64,000 bases of DNA, taken from contig NZ_VTEX01000004.1 in the NCBI RefSeq assembly GCF_008180865.1, positions 1 to 64,000 of the forward strand. Direction: 5' to 3'. Shown piece by piece: positions 28,652-38,028 of the stretch. Numbering within the stretch: position 1 is the stretch's first letter; the number at the start of each line of letters is the position of its first letter. Made by a program: the position numbers and the translations under genes. The notes beneath the pieces are model-generated. The model searched no databases. It saw only the letters and a program-made list of their open reading frames with translations, and had not been told where the DNA came from. The DNA is from Rossellomorea aquimaris (GTDB lineage: Bacteria > Bacillota > Bacilli > Bacillales > Bacillaceae_B).

Positions 28652-29998
28652 TTAGACGACTTCTTCATAAATCGGTTCTGCTTTTCTGAGCTTCTCTACT
28701 TTTTCTTCTTCTCCTGTGTTTGCATTGATAAATATTCTAAAGGTATCTTTACCCAGCATACCTAAGAATTCGTAGCATAGCACTTCTTCATTAAGATCAT
28801 TCACAATTACCGCTTTACGCTCTTCCATTACTTTTAGATTAGGGTTTGTCGTTTCTTTAGCTTCTGCTTGTGTAATGGACGGTTGTCCGATTTCCCTGTC
28901 ATGATTATTCTTCAAATATTCTTCCGCAGCAAATCCGACGATGTGTCCATTATCCAATGCTACCTTTATTTTAACAGAGTCCGGATATATCCTTACACCA
29001 TCCAATACTGTCACATAAGTGAAAATACCAATGTTGTCATACTGTGCACTTTCAAATAGTTCTAATTTCTCAAAGTCGTTATCCTTCAGGAAGGCAGTCG
29101 CTTTCTCTGCCGCTTTATTTAAGCTGATTTTTGCTTTCTGGACTTCCCGATTGTTGATATACCAGATTGGATATCCACCTTTTTGAGTAATGTCCATACT
29201 TGCATGGGTTTTACCCTTTTCAACCGTAACACTATAAAATTTATAGTCAGAGCCTTTTCCGCTCTTCGTTACTTTTGCATCAATCTTTTCACTTATCCCG
29301 GAGTATTTTCTTAAGATCGAAACAGCCTCATCCTTTGAAATCTCTTTCCCTTTAATCTTCTGAAAATTTTGGTCTTTCTTCTCAGTATTCACAAATGTTG
29401 TAGAACCAAAGTTTGCTTCATCATATCCGGATACATTCTTTTCAACGGTTTTAAAACCATCGATAATGGTGTTATCAACCTGTTCATTCCCTGACGCCAA
29501 AGCAAGCTCCACATCCATCCATCTCAGGTTGTTCTCCATAACCAGATGTTGAACCTTTCTTAACTGATTCTGAATATCTGCACTTTGCTCATACAAATTT
29601 TCAAGTGATTTATATTCTTTATCCGTTAAAGGATTCTTATCTAAATCCCTCACTGCTACTCGGTAGCTGAAATCTCCAATATTACTTAAGAACTCTTCTG
29701 TTTTATTAAACGGCAGCAGCGTTAACGGAAGCTGCCCTACATCACTGTGCGCCTGAGAAGTTAATCTCCATATATCGGCAAGTGCCGGAGACAATGATTT
29801 CCTTGAATTCATGGCAAGAGTCGAACCTATTTTATCGTGTACCAGATCCACTTGGTAAGTTAACTCATGGAACGCTCTTTGATAGTTATTTTCAGCATTG
29901 ATTAATATCGCATTTTTTTCCTGATGCTCTTGGTATCCCCAGAATGCGGTACCTGCAACACCAAGGACGAGCACCGTTATTAAAATGACACGTAGCAA
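28652..29998 (-). CDS. ypeB: Germination protein YpeB
   Basis: YpeB is needed for SleB to accumulate and work in the dormant spore. The 448-residue protein has one N-terminal membrane anchor (residues about 2-22) and repeated PepSY-type modules in the C-terminal half (for example KEISKDEAVSILRKY and SITQAEAKETTN). It starts 14 nt after sleB, the conserved bicistronic arrangement, and ends with a strong terminator. Confidence 0.94.
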   Translation of the reverse strand: MLRVILITVLVLGVAGTAFWGYQEHQEKNAILINAENNYQRAFHELTYQVDLVHDKIGSTLAMNSRKSLSPALADIWRLTSQAHSDVGQLPLTLLPFNKTEEFLSNIGDFSYRVAVRDLDKNPLTDKEYKSLENLYEQSADIQNQLRKVQHLVMENNLRWMDVELALASGNEQVDNTIIDGFKTVEKNVSGYDEANFGSTTFVNTEKKDQNFQKIKGKEISKDEAVSILRKYSGISEKIDAKVTKSGKGSDYKFYSVTVEKGKTHASMDITQKGGYPIWYINNREVQKAKISLNKAAEKATAFLKDNDFEKLELFESAQYDNIGIFTYVTVLDGVRIYPDSVKIKVALDNGHIVGFAAEEYLKNNHDREIGQPSITQAEAKETTNPNLKVMEERKAVIVNDLNEEVLCYEFLGMLGKDTFRIFINANTGEEEKVEKLRKAEPIYEEVV

Positions 29999-30012
29999 TG
30001 TACTTCACCTCT

Positions 30013-30888
30013 TTAACTACAGAATATGTGCTTTCCAATTTTCTTGATTTGTGGACGTGACCAAATCCACTTGCTTGTTGCTGTCACAGGGTTAAAGTAA
30101 TAGAGAGCACTTGAAGAAGGATCCCAGCCGTTTATGGCATCTAAAACCGCTTCTTTCGCTTTTTCATTTGGCGTTAACCATATTTGCCCATCTGCTACGG
30201 CTGTAAAGGCACCAGGCTCAAAGATAACCCCCGCCGCTGTGTTCGGGAATGCTGAGCTGTCAATTCGATTGAGAATGACGGCCGCTACTGCAACTTGTCC
30301 CTCATAAGGCTCACCACGGGCTTCTCCATATACGGCATTTGCCATAAGTTGAATGTCGTTTTGTGAAAATCCATTAGGCGTGTTCACTGCCGTTGGCTTG
30401 GATGGAGTGGGTGTTGGTTTTGGAGCAGGCTTCTTTTCAGGAGCTGCTTTTCCACCGGATGTTCCGCCTTTAGCCCCGCCACCTCCAGGACCTTTTTGTT
30501 TATTTAAATCTGTTCCGCCATAGTGACTGAAATTGTTACCTTTTTCTATTTGTTCTTTTACGAATTGCTTATTATACTTTGAAGCTTTCACTAGTTTTTC
30601 TTTTGTTTCGGCACCAGCCAGGCCGTCGATGGGAAGACCGAACTCATATTGAAAGTTTCTCAGTGCCCAATATGTGCCCCACCCGAACACTCCATCAATA
30701 TCGCCGTTATAATATCCGATATATTGAAGTCTGGACTGAAGCTCGATTACATCCTCACCTGTTGCGCCATGTTGTATCACTTGATTCGTAAATGCGTCTG
30801 CCTTCTCTCCTTCAGACGAAATCATAAAAAGAGAACACATAAGCACCATGACGACTGAAGTAGAAATCAATTTGAAACGACTATTCAT
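30013..30888 (-). CDS. sleB: Spore cortex-lytic enzyme SleB
   Basis: SleB is a lytic transglycosylase that degrades cortex peptidoglycan containing muramic lactam during germination. The 291-residue protein has a signal peptide, a PG_binding_1 domain (about residues 38-98, GATGEDVIELQSRLQYIGYY), a Gly/Pro-rich linker (about 128-168) and a C-terminal hydrolase_2 domain with the catalytic-glutamate region YGEARGEPYEGQVAVAAVIL near 185. It heads the sleB-ypeB operon. Confidence 0.96.
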   Translation of the reverse strand: MNSRFKLISTSVVMVLMCSLFMISSEGEKADAFTNQVIQHGATGEDVIELQSRLQYIGYYNGDIDGVFGWGTYWALRNFQYEFGLPIDGLAGAETKEKLVKASKYNKQFVKEQIEKGNNFSHYGGTDLNKQKGPGGGGAKGGTSGGKAAPEKKPAPKPTPTPSKPTAVNTPNGFSQNDIQLMANAVYGEARGEPYEGQVAVAAVILNRIDSSAFPNTAAGVIFEPGAFTAVADGQIWLTPNEKAKEAVLDAINGWDPSSSALYYFNPVTATSKWIWSRPQIKKIGKHIFCS

Positions 30889-30927
30889 AATGCTTTAACC
30901 TCCATATCTTCAATTAACATTAACTCT

Positions 30928-30957
30928 AGTTTTTGTAGAGGCTCCCATTTTATACAA
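30928..30957 (-). promoter_or_regulatory. Candidate SigG promoter of sleB
   Basis: On the minus strand TGTATA and AAAACTA are about 17 nt apart, 40 nt upstream of sleB. They resemble forespore SigG elements, and sleB is SigG-dependent in B. subtilis. The -10 is not ideal. Confidence 0.4.
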
Positions 30958-31086
30958 GTGAATAATAAAATTTAGAAAGCAACAATGATAAGACTCTGTA
31001 ATGTCCCAGCAAAAGCCATGTAAACAATCTGAGTTAAAATAGAATGAGGATTACTTCAAACAAATCCGCAATAAGAGGGGGAGGTC

Positions 31087-31434
31087 ATGATGGAAGACTA
31101 TTTAGCGAAGTCATTAGATGAGTGGAAAGAAGATATTTCAGAGGTGTTGGATCAGATTAATACTGACTACGAAGAGATAAAGAAGGAACTGAAGGTGTAT
31201 TCCTATAAGTACGGAATTACAAAGCAAGTCATTCAATCAACAGTGAATGAGGAAATCATCGAAAATATCAGGGAAATGTATCATAAGCCTTTTGAAGAAA
31301 AGTACAATGAACTGAAGGAATACATACGCGAATTGGACGAAAAAAGAAAAGTGTTTCAAATGTTCGTGAATAAAATTGATGAAGTGAAACGGAAAGAGGC
31401 TCCTAAAACCGACCTTGCTGCTGCGTATAAGTAG
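31087..31434 (+). CDS. Hypothetical coiled-coil protein
   Basis: A 115-residue charged protein with no cysteine, membrane segment or signal. Predicted to be nearly all helix, with heptad-like spacing of hydrophobic residues over residues 10-100. The start has a strong GGGGGAGGT site before tandem ATG codons (31087, 31090), and a plus-strand terminator follows the stop. It faces prsW and is divergent from sleB. I do not recognise the family. Confidence 0.75.
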   Translation: MMEDYLAKSLDEWKEDISEVLDQINTDYEEIKKELKVYSYKYGITKQVIQSTVNEEIIENIREMYHKPFEEKYNELKEYIRELDEKRKVFQMFVNKIDEVKRKEAPKTDLAAAYK

Positions 31435-31445
31435 ATATTTTATTA

Positions 31446-31472
31446 AACCGTCTTTCATTGGGCGGTTTTTTT
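31446..31472 (+). terminator. Terminator after the coiled-coil gene
   Basis: A stem AACCGTC/GGCGGTT with a short loop is followed by seven T on the plus strand, 11 nt after the stop. Confidence 0.88.
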
Positions 31473-31500
31473 ATGGGAGTTTATACGGATCTGAAAATGC

Positions 31501-31534
31501 AAAAAAGGACGCTTTAAATAGCAAGCGTCCTTTT
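31501..31534 (-). terminator. Terminator after prsW
   Basis: A 12-bp stem (AAAAGGACGCTT with AAGCGTCCTTTT) overlaps the last bases of prsW. On the minus strand the T-tract runs through 31501-31506; it is also T-flanked on the plus strand. Confidence 0.85.
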
Positions 31535-32219
31535 AAATAATTTCTTTTTCGAAATCAGTACCCGTGTATTTCTTTTCAGTTAATCGATGAGCACTTTTCA
31601 CTTTCTTCAAACCAAGCCACCATAAGAAAAACATAAACGGCACCATATAATAGATCCAGTTCTTCTCGGCTAAAAAGATGTAATTATATGTTCCGTGTAA
31701 CAACAGGGGCACAGAAATCGCAATGAAAAGCCACTTATGCCTTTCTTCACTGGAGGAAAATTTTGCTTTTCCTAAGTAATATCCCATAATGACACCGAAC
31801 AACGCATGACTTGAAACAGGCAGGATCGCTCTTCCAAATGCATGTTCAACACCGTTTGCAACCAAATACAAAATATTTTCAATAGTAGCGAATCCAAGTG
31901 ACACACTTGCACCATAAATAATGCCGTCGTATGGTTCATTAAAATCAACATGTTGGAAAATCGCAAACATTAAAATAAACCATTTGAAGAATTCTTCTAA
32001 AAGCCCGGAAGAAATGAATGCCGTCGACCAATTGGAATCAATGATTCCTTCAACTTCTAACACATATTGTAAGAACATAATAGGAAAGGTGATAAGGGCC
32101 CCATACATAAAGGTTTTGAACACTAGCGTAATGGGTTCTGCGTCATATTCATCCCGCAAATAAAAGTAACTTAGCAATGCTAATCCTGGTGCTATACCCG
32201 CTGATAAAATCACCAGCAT
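31533..32219 (-). CDS. prsW: Glutamic-type intramembrane protease PrsW
   Basis: PrsW makes the site-1 cut in anti-sigma factor RsiW, activating SigW upon envelope stress in B. subtilis. The 228-residue polytopic protein has the family motifs LLEEFFKW near residue 73 (EE pair), GFATIEN near 108, and SSHALFG near 136. A SigX/RsiX pair is also in this window, but whether PrsW acts on it is unknown. Confidence 0.93.
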   Translation of the reverse strand: MLVILSAGIAPGLALLSYFYLRDEYDAEPITLVFKTFMYGALITFPIMFLQYVLEVEGIIDSNWSTAFISSGLLEEFFKWFILMFAIFQHVDFNEPYDGIIYGASVSLGFATIENILYLVANGVEHAFGRAILPVSSHALFGVIMGYYLGKAKFSSSEERHKWLFIAISVPLLLHGTYNYIFLAEKNWIYYMVPFMFFLWWLGLKKVKSAHRLTEKKYTGTDFEKEII

Positions 32220-32309
32220 AAAAAAGTCCTCTTTTCTTTCTGTTTTCTTAATCGTATCATGTTAATGTAGGAATGGAAACAGGAATTTATTTGGTTGGAG
32301 GAATGAACT

Positions 32310-33284
32310 TTGAAGAAAGATATTTTGGTCATACATACAGGCGGTACCATCTCTATGATGGAAGACGAACAGACTGGAGCAGTCACTCCCGGGAAGGAAA
32401 ATCCCCTTTCGGTACAAACGTCTATCGTATCGAATTTAGCAAATCTGACGGTCTTAGAAGCATTTCATTTGCCTTCCCCCCATATTACACCAGAACATAT
32501 GCAGCAATTAAAAGAGATAATCGAAACGAAATATAGGGAAAAATCATTTGACGGAGTCGTCATTACCCACGGAACAGATACGCTCGAAGAAACTGCCTAC
32601 TTCCTGGATTTAACCCTTTCTCTTCCAGTCTCCCTTGTCGTTACAGGGGCAATGAGATCAAGTAATGAGATTGGAGCGGACGGTCTTTATAACCTCATTT
32701 CATCCGTTCGGGTAGCTGCTGATGACAAATCCAAGAACAAAGGAGTTTTAGTCGTACTGAATGACGAAATCCACTCTGCTAAGAACGTGACCAAAACTCA
32801 CACAAGCAATGTATCTACCTTTCAAAGTCCACAGTATGGCCCAATCGGGATTGTGACTAAAAGAGGCGTTCTTTTTCATCATCAGCCTACATCAAATGAG
32901 CATTATCAGGTTTGTGACATATCCAAGAGGGTTACCCTGATCAAAGCATATGCTGGAATGGATTCAGGCTTATTAGTTGCCATAAAAGATTTACAGTACG
33001 ATGGGGTTGTAATTGAAGCATTAGGGCAAGGAAATCTACCTCCTGATACGGTAGATGGAATTAATGGACTGTTAGCAGCTAATATCCCGGTTGTATTGGT
33101 TTCAAGATGCTTTAATGGGATTGTTCAGGATATATACGGCTATTCAGGAGGAGGGAAACAACTGAAAGAAAAAGGAGTGATCTTCTCGAATGGCCTAAAC
33201 GGACAAAAGGCAAGAATCAAGTTAATGGTGGCTCTGTCCCAAACCGATGACATTAAAGAACTAGAAACGATTTTCAAAAATTAA
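32310..33284 (+). CDS. ansA: Type I asparaginase
   Basis: It hydrolyses L-asparagine to aspartate and ammonia in the cytosol. The 324-residue protein has both asparaginase signatures: HTGGTISM near residue 9 (catalytic Thr) and THGTDTLEETAYFL near 86 (second catalytic Thr and Asp). No signal peptide is seen, supporting the cytosolic type. The TTG start has GGAGG upstream; an out-of-frame ATG lies in between. It is transcribed opposite to prsW and bdr. Confidence 0.93.
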   Translation: MKKDILVIHTGGTISMMEDEQTGAVTPGKENPLSVQTSIVSNLANLTVLEAFHLPSPHITPEHMQQLKEIIETKYREKSFDGVVITHGTDTLEETAYFLDLTLSLPVSLVVTGAMRSSNEIGADGLYNLISSVRVAADDKSKNKGVLVVLNDEIHSAKNVTKTHTSNVSTFQSPQYGPIGIVTKRGVLFHHQPTSNEHYQVCDISKRVTLIKAYAGMDSGLLVAIKDLQYDGVVIEALGQGNLPPDTVDGINGLLAANIPVVLVSRCFNGIVQDIYGYSGGGKQLKEKGVIFSNGLNGQKARIKLMVALSQTDDIKELETIFKN

Positions 33285-33318
33285 GATTGTCTCATTGGTT
33301 GAAAAGTAACCATAATAT

Positions 33319-33350
33319 AAGAAAGAGGCTCACAGCAGAGCCTCTTTCTT
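33319..33350. terminator. Bidirectional terminator between ansA and bdr
   Basis: A 12-bp perfect stem (33319-33330 with 33339-33350) lies between the convergent genes, with T-rich flanks on both sides. Confidence 0.85.
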
Positions 33351-33352
33351 TG

Positions 33353-34318
33353 TCATTTTTCTTTTTGTGTAATGGATTTAGCGATCAATCCGCCATGCAT
33401 TCGACCATTTTCAATAAAGATCTCATTCGCATTGTTTCCCGCAGCAATGACACCTGCAATATAGATTCCTTCTACATTGGTTTCCATCGTTTCTTGATGA
33501 AAAGCAGGCCGACCTGTATCCTTGTCAATGTTTATTCCCATTTTCGTCAGGAAGCTATGATCAGGGTGATAACCTGTCATTGCAAACACAAAGTCATTTT
33601 TGATTTCTTTCTTCTCACCATTTACCTTGTAGGTGACAGAGTCGTCTGTGATCTCCTCTACACACGCGTTGAATTCCATCGCTACCTCACCATTTCTGAC
33701 AAGCGCATCAAAGTTAGGAAGTATCCAGGGCTTAACACTTTTCGAGTACTCGCTTCCCCGGTATAAGACGGTGACTCTTGATCCCGCTTTATTCAATTCA
33801 AGTGCTGCATCAACCGCTGAGTTCTTCCCTCCGATCACAACCACATCTGTGTCAAAAAAGGGATGTGCTTCTTTAAAATAATGAAAGACTTTCTCTAATT
33901 TCTCTCCTGGGATTTTTAAATAATTGGGATGATCATAGTAACCGGTCGCAATGACGATATTTTTACTTTCATACGTTCTCTTTGAGGTGGAAACGGAAAA
34001 ACGTCCATCTTGCTTCTCCACCTTTTGAACTGTTTCGAATCGATTGATTCTTAATTCTTTCCGCTTCGCTACTTCACGATAATACACGAGTGCTTGATTC
34101 CGTCTTGGTTTGTGTTCTTCAATAACAAAAGGAACGTCACCAATTTCCAGCTTTTCACTTGATGAGAAAAACGTTTGATGAGTGGGATAGTGGTAAATGG
34201 CATTCACGATATTCCCTTTTTCAATGATTAAAGGATCGATACCCTTTTCTTTTAGACTAATAGCAGCTGACAACCCACATGGTCCCCCGCCTACAATAAT
34301 GCATTCTTCCATTTTCAA
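33353..34318 (-). CDS. bdr: Bacilliredoxin reductase (YpdA)
   Basis: This NADPH- and FAD-dependent reductase recycles bacilliredoxins in the bacillithiol redox system. The 321-residue protein has the FAD motif CIIVGGGPCGLSAA at the N-terminus (with the conserved Cys next to Gly) and the NADPH motif VVVIGGKNSAVDAALEL near residue 160. The start TTG at 34318 sits 9 nt after AAGGAG; the ATG two codons later has poorer spacing. Confidence 0.92.
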   Translation of the reverse strand: MKMEECIIVGGGPCGLSAAISLKEKGIDPLIIEKGNIVNAIYHYPTHQTFFSSSEKLEIGDVPFVIEEHKPRRNQALVYYREVAKRKELRINRFETVQKVEKQDGRFSVSTSKRTYESKNIVIATGYYDHPNYLKIPGEKLEKVFHYFKEAHPFFDTDVVVIGGKNSAVDAALELNKAGSRVTVLYRGSEYSKSVKPWILPNFDALVRNGEVAMEFNACVEEITDDSVTYKVNGEKKEIKNDFVFAMTGYHPDHSFLTKMGINIDKDTGRPAFHQETMETNVEGIYIAGVIAAGNNANEIFIENGRMHGGLIAKSITQKEK

Positions 34319-34518
34319 ATTCAGACACTCCTTCAATTCCTCTATCTGAATGGTAATTTACGTTCGTTCATTTCAGATGTTAAAATAATTACTACCCAAT
34401 TATTATGGAATAAGTTTGCGATTTGGTCAAAAGGAAGCACTCGAAGCTCATGGCCACGTCAGTAGTATGATTTCTAATTTCTGCTGAAATTATTGTAATG
34501 CGCCATTATTTAGAATTG

Positions 34519-34551
34519 AAAAAGGATGAGATGTCATTCATCTCATCCTTT
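34519..34551 (-). terminator. Terminator after gudB
   Basis: An 11-bp stem (34521-34531 with 34541-34551) begins 8 nt after the gudB stop and is followed by T residues on the minus strand. Confidence 0.88.
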
Positions 34552-34558
34552 ACTGGGA

Positions 34559-35836
34559 TTAAATCCAACCTCTGAACCGGCATGCTTCGGCCATTTTTCT
34601 GACTCCTACCATATAGGCGGCAAGTCTCATATCGACTCTTCTGGACTGGGAAGTTTCGTATACATTATTAAAGGAGCTGACCAAGATCTTCTCCAATTTT
34701 TCTTCCACTTCTTCTTCAGACCAGTAATAACCCTGATTATTTTGTACCCATTCAAAGTAAGAAACCGTCACCCCACCCGATGATGCTAACACATCAGGCA
34801 CCAGTAGGATTCCACGCTCGGTGAGGATTTTCGTTGCTTCCAACGTTGTCGGTCCGTTCGCTGCCTCTACCACAATGCTTGCTCTTATGTTGTGAGCATT
34901 TTTCTCCGTGATTTGGTTCTCGATGGCTGCAGGCACGAGAATGTCACAGTCCAGCTCTAATAGTTCTTCATTTGTTATCGTATTATTAAATAATTTCGTA
35001 ACCGTTCCAAAACTATCCCGACGATCCAGCAAATAATCAATATCCAGCCCATCTTCGTCATGAAGTCCACCGTAGGCATCAGAAATCCCAATCACCTTTG
35101 CTCCTGCATCATGCATAAACTTTGCAAGGAAGCTTCCGGCATTACCAAAGCCTTGAACGACTACTCTCGCTCCTTTAAGCTTAATTCCTTTTTTCTTGGC
35201 TGCTTCATGAATACAAATCGTGACGCCCTTCGCGGTTGCCGTTTCACGACCATGGGATCCCCCAAGCACCAATGGTTTCCCTGTAATAAATCCTGGCGAA
35301 TTATACTCATCGATTCGGCTGTATTCGTCCATCATCCACGCCATGATTTGCGAGTTTGTAAAAACATCGGGAGCCGGAATATCTTTAGATGGTCCGACAA
35401 TTTGGCTGATTGCGCGTACATAACCACGACTTAATCGCTCGAGCTCTCTAAATGACATATCCCGGGGATCACAGATGATGCCCCCTTTACCTCCACCGTA
35501 TGGAAGGTCTACAATTCCACATTTCAAGCTCATCCATATGGAAAGCGCTTTAACTTCTTTTTCAGTAACGTTCGGGTGAAATCGAATCCCACCCTTTGTT
35601 GGTCCAACTGCATCATTATGTTGAGCACGGTATCCCGTGAAAACCTTTACTTTCCCATCATCCATCCGGACTGGTATTTTAACCGTTAACATTCGTACAG
35701 GTTCTTTTAATAATTCATATACTTCTTGTGAATACCCCAATTTATCAAGAGCAAGATGAATAACCGTTTGTGTAGATTTCAATACATCGTGTCGATCAGA
35801 TGCTTGGTGATTTTCTTTCCCCTTATCGGCTACCAT
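34559..35836 (-). CDS. gudB: NAD-specific glutamate dehydrogenase GudB
   Basis: It oxidatively deaminates glutamate to 2-oxoglutarate. The 425-residue protein has the catalytic-lysine motif [14 protein letters not shown] near residue 115 and the nucleotide motif [11 protein letters not shown] near 225. In B. subtilis 168 this gene is inactive because of a 9-bp duplication giving a repeated VKA; here the site reads [10 protein letters not shown] with a single copy, so an active enzyme is expected. ATG has GGGAGG 9 nt upstream. Confidence 0.95.
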   Translation of the reverse strand: MVADKGKENHQASDRHDVLKSTQTVIHLALDKLGYSQEVYELLKEPVRMLTVKIPVRMDDGKVKVFTGYRAQHNDAVGPTKGGIRFHPNVTEKEVKALSIWMSLKCGIVDLPYGGGKGGIICDPRDMSFRELERLSRGYVRAISQIVGPSKDIPAPDVFTNSQIMAWMMDEYSRIDEYNSPGFITGKPLVLGGSHGRETATAKGVTICIHEAAKKKGIKLKGARVVVQGFGNAGSFLAKFMHDAGAKVIGISDAYGGLHDEDGLDIDYLLDRRDSFGTVTKLFNNTITNEELLELDCDILVPAAIENQITEKNAHNIRASIVVEAANGPTTLEATKILTERGILLVPDVLASSGGVTVSYFEWVQNNQGYYWSEEEVEEKLEKILVSSFNNVYETSQSRRVDMRLAAYMVGVRKMAEACRFRGWI

Positions 35837-35896
35837 TTATGTAAACCTCCCAGTATACTTCACTGTTTAACGGAACCTCGTCCGCTTTCATGACAT

Positions 35897-35924
35897 AGTA
35901 TACACGTTTGAATTCTACTTGCAA
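35897..35924 (-). promoter_or_regulatory. Candidate SigA promoter of gudB
   Basis: On the minus strand TTGCAA and TATACT are separated by 16 nt, about 60 nt before the gudB start. Confidence 0.5.
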
Positions 35925-35974
35925 AGAAGGAAAATCAAAAAAAGAAGATTTTTTTGAAAACGCTATCATAAACG

Positions 35975-36252
35975 AAAAGCGGAGGCGGCTTGGGCAGGCC
36001 CGACAAGCATAAGGCGAGACCAGCGGAAAGGCGCACTTTGCCTTTTTGGTGGTCTTGACTTATGACCTCGAGGGGCTAGCCGCCGGAGCTGGACATTTCG
36101 AAAAGCGGAAGGGCTTTGCCCAGAGGCGACAAGCATAAGGCGGCCCCACCAGAAAGGCGCTCTTTGCCTTTGTGGTGTTCTTGACTTATGACCTCGAGCC
36201 CCAAGCCCCTGGAGCTGGACATCGCGAAAAGCGGAGGCGGCTTGGCCAGGCA
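35975..36252. repeat. Dispersed palindromic repeat, two full units plus a partial unit
   Basis: Units start at 35975, 36101 and 36227 (126-bp period); the third is cut after about 26 bases. The first has outer stem GCGGCT/AGCCGC, the second has GGGCTT/AAGCCC at the same place, showing paired change. The open frame on the minus strand (35966-36292) is only the repeat read through. The rest of 35837-36396 shows no gene except the gudB promoter region. Confidence 0.9.
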
Positions 36253-36396
36253 TACAAAAAATCACAACAACCATCACCATAACAAAAAACACTTCCAGGA
36301 ATCACCCTAAAAGTGCAAAATAATGTCGATATTTTCTATAAATCATAGTAAAACATATATCTAAAGGGGGGGAAGATTGGGTGCCAAATAACATAA

Positions 36397-36981
36397 TCAG
36401 AAATAAAACAGAATTTTATCAATGGAATCCTTTATTAAAACAGCACGGCCGTACTCCATCAGGATATGTTTCGTAATCTTTGATTGTTGACCGTATTCAG
36501 CGCAAATAGCCTCCATGACCAAGCTATCGTATTCCAATAGATTTTCAATAAGTAAGTAGTAGTTTTTTTCATAATAATAAATGCTTAATTGTATAAGGCG
36601 ATTGTTCACTTTGTTCAATTCGTTGATACGTTTAAGGAGGTCCAGTACATCCTCGAAATCCTCAAAGTAAACGAGCACATCATGATCATTCATGGACTTC
36701 ATGATTCCACTTTCGTCTTCCCAATCAGAAAAGTCATCTTCTGACTCTAATGTGAGGATCATGCAGATTTCCTGATCATCAAATGACTCAATCTCAACGG
36801 TGATTTCCATCTGTGTTTCAATGCCGAACTTCCCTTGAACTTCATCTAACATGTCTTCAAAAAGATCATGCCACATATAGGAATCTTTCCATTGGTCTTG
36901 TTCAAATAAGCCTTTTTGCTCTAATTCTTCCACACTAATGGAAAATTTTATTTTGTTGTCAGAAATTCTTTCAAGCTTCAT
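36397..36981 (-). CDS. mecB: MecA-family adaptor protein (MecB/YpbH)
   Basis: MecA-family adaptors target substrates to ClpCP; the paralogue YpbH acts on competence and sporulation. The 194-residue protein has the N-terminal substrate-binding domain starting MKLERISDNKIKFSI, an acidic linker and the C-terminal ClpC-binding domain. Length and place next to ypbG match YpbH rather than MecA. The ATG at 36981 with AGGGGGT upstream is preferred to an upstream start. Confidence 0.88.
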   Translation of the reverse strand: MKLERISDNKIKFSISVEELEQKGLFEQDQWKDSYMWHDLFEDMLDEVQGKFGIETQMEITVEIESFDDQEICMILTLESEDDFSDWEDESGIMKSMNDHDVLVYFEDFEDVLDLLKRINELNKVNNRLIQLSIYYYEKNYYLLIENLLEYDSLVMEAICAEYGQQSKITKHILMEYGRAVLIKDSIDKILFYF

Positions 36982-37052
36982 CTTCGTACCCCCTAGAGTG
37001 TGACGATTTATCACCATACTATGTAAGGGGCAGAAAACAGTGCATAATCCAA

Positions 37053-37964
37053 TTATAATTTACTTTTCAGCCATAGTTCCCAATCAGGTTTGGATTGTCC
37101 GACAATGTGTTCCTGAAATTCCTCTTTCTTTTCTTTTGGGAGATGGTCTACTGCAAAACCGCCAATTCCAATTTCCAGGCCATCCCGCTCACTCTTTAAT
37201 GAAGTAACGAGTGACAACAGGTTATCTACATTTTCCCTTAAGGTGCAGGAGAAGAACAGAAACTTAGGGTCGACTTCGTCAAGAACGACGTCGATATCAT
37301 TTTCTTTAATACTCGAGCCTAAATAGATTACTTCAAATCCCTTTCTTCTTACATAGAGAGTAAAGATTAACAATCCCAACTCATGCCATTCGTCCGGTCC
37401 GCAAACTGCTACTACTTTAGGCAAGATTCCGTTGTGAGGAAAAGAGTGCATGATGATTCCGATACGGGATCTCAGTATCGATGTTGCAAAATGCTCGTGA
37501 GCCGTCGTAATTTTCCCGTTCTCCCACAGGTCTCCGATTTTAACCAGCAAGCTGCCCAGGATATCGATCACCACTTTATCTATCGTGTAAACAGCAAACG
37601 ACTGGTTGATTAATTCATGGGCTTTTGTTTCATCAAAGCTTAAGAGTGCTTTTAACAAATCATCCGAGATGCTCTGAGTGCGGTCCTTTCGTTCAGAGGA
37701 TGCAATCTCATTTTCTTCCAGCTCTTGTTTATCAAGTAACGCAACTGCCTGACTGATCGTAAATCCCTGATTGACCTTTTCAACCAGCCATTTCAATATA
37801 TTTAAATGTTGTTCTGTGTACAATCGATGACCTGATTCATTACGTACAGGAGCAATTATCTGATATCTTCTCTCCCATGCCCTTAATGTACCTGGTTGTA
37901 TTCCTAAGATTGTGGACACAGCTTTTATATTGTATTTGCCTTCTAACTTCTTGTCATTGCTCAT
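37053..37964 (-). CDS. litR: LitR/CarH-type B12-dependent photoreceptor regulator
   Basis: The 303-residue protein has a MerR winged-helix domain (about 11-80, with IQPGTLRAWERRY), a helical B12-binding domain (about 100-175) and a C-terminal Rossmann-like cobalamin domain. The photoreceptor signatures are complete: W147 followed after nine residues by E157-H158, and E192-x-H194-xx-G197, whose histidine is the lower cobalt ligand in CarH. Such proteins hold adenosylcobalamin in the dark, bind DNA as tetramers and release it in light. A dyad overlaps the -35 of its own promoter. Family assignment is strong; light response here is inference. Confidence 0.88.
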   Translation of the reverse strand: MSNDKKLEGKYNIKAVSTILGIQPGTLRAWERRYQIIAPVRNESGHRLYTEQHLNILKWLVEKVNQGFTISQAVALLDKQELEENEIASSERKDRTQSISDDLLKALLSFDETKAHELINQSFAVYTIDKVVIDILGSLLVKIGDLWENGKITTAHEHFATSILRSRIGIIMHSFPHNGILPKVVAVCGPDEWHELGLLIFTLYVRRKGFEVIYLGSSIKENDIDVVLDEVDPKFLFFSCTLRENVDNLLSLVTSLKSERDGLEIGIGGFAVDHLPKEKKEEFQEHIVGQSKPDWELWLKSKL

Positions 37965-37999
37965 AAATAGTCCCCCAAAGTAATTCTCTTCTCTCTAAA

Positions 38000-38028
38000 A
38001 TTATAATCGAGAAACCGCACTGTGTAAA
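38000..38028 (-). promoter_or_regulatory. SigA promoter of litR
   Basis: On the minus strand TTTACA (38023-38028) and TATAAT (38000-38005) are separated by exactly 17 nt, about 40 nt before the litR start codon. Confidence 0.8.

Noticed and set aside
33287-33766. 159-codon plus-strand open frame
   Set aside because: Antisense to bdr and begins inside the ansA-bdr terminator; bdr is unmistakable.
35966-36292. 108-codon minus-strand open frame
   Set aside because: Same repeat-derived peptide as in the 50-kb array; no ribosome site.
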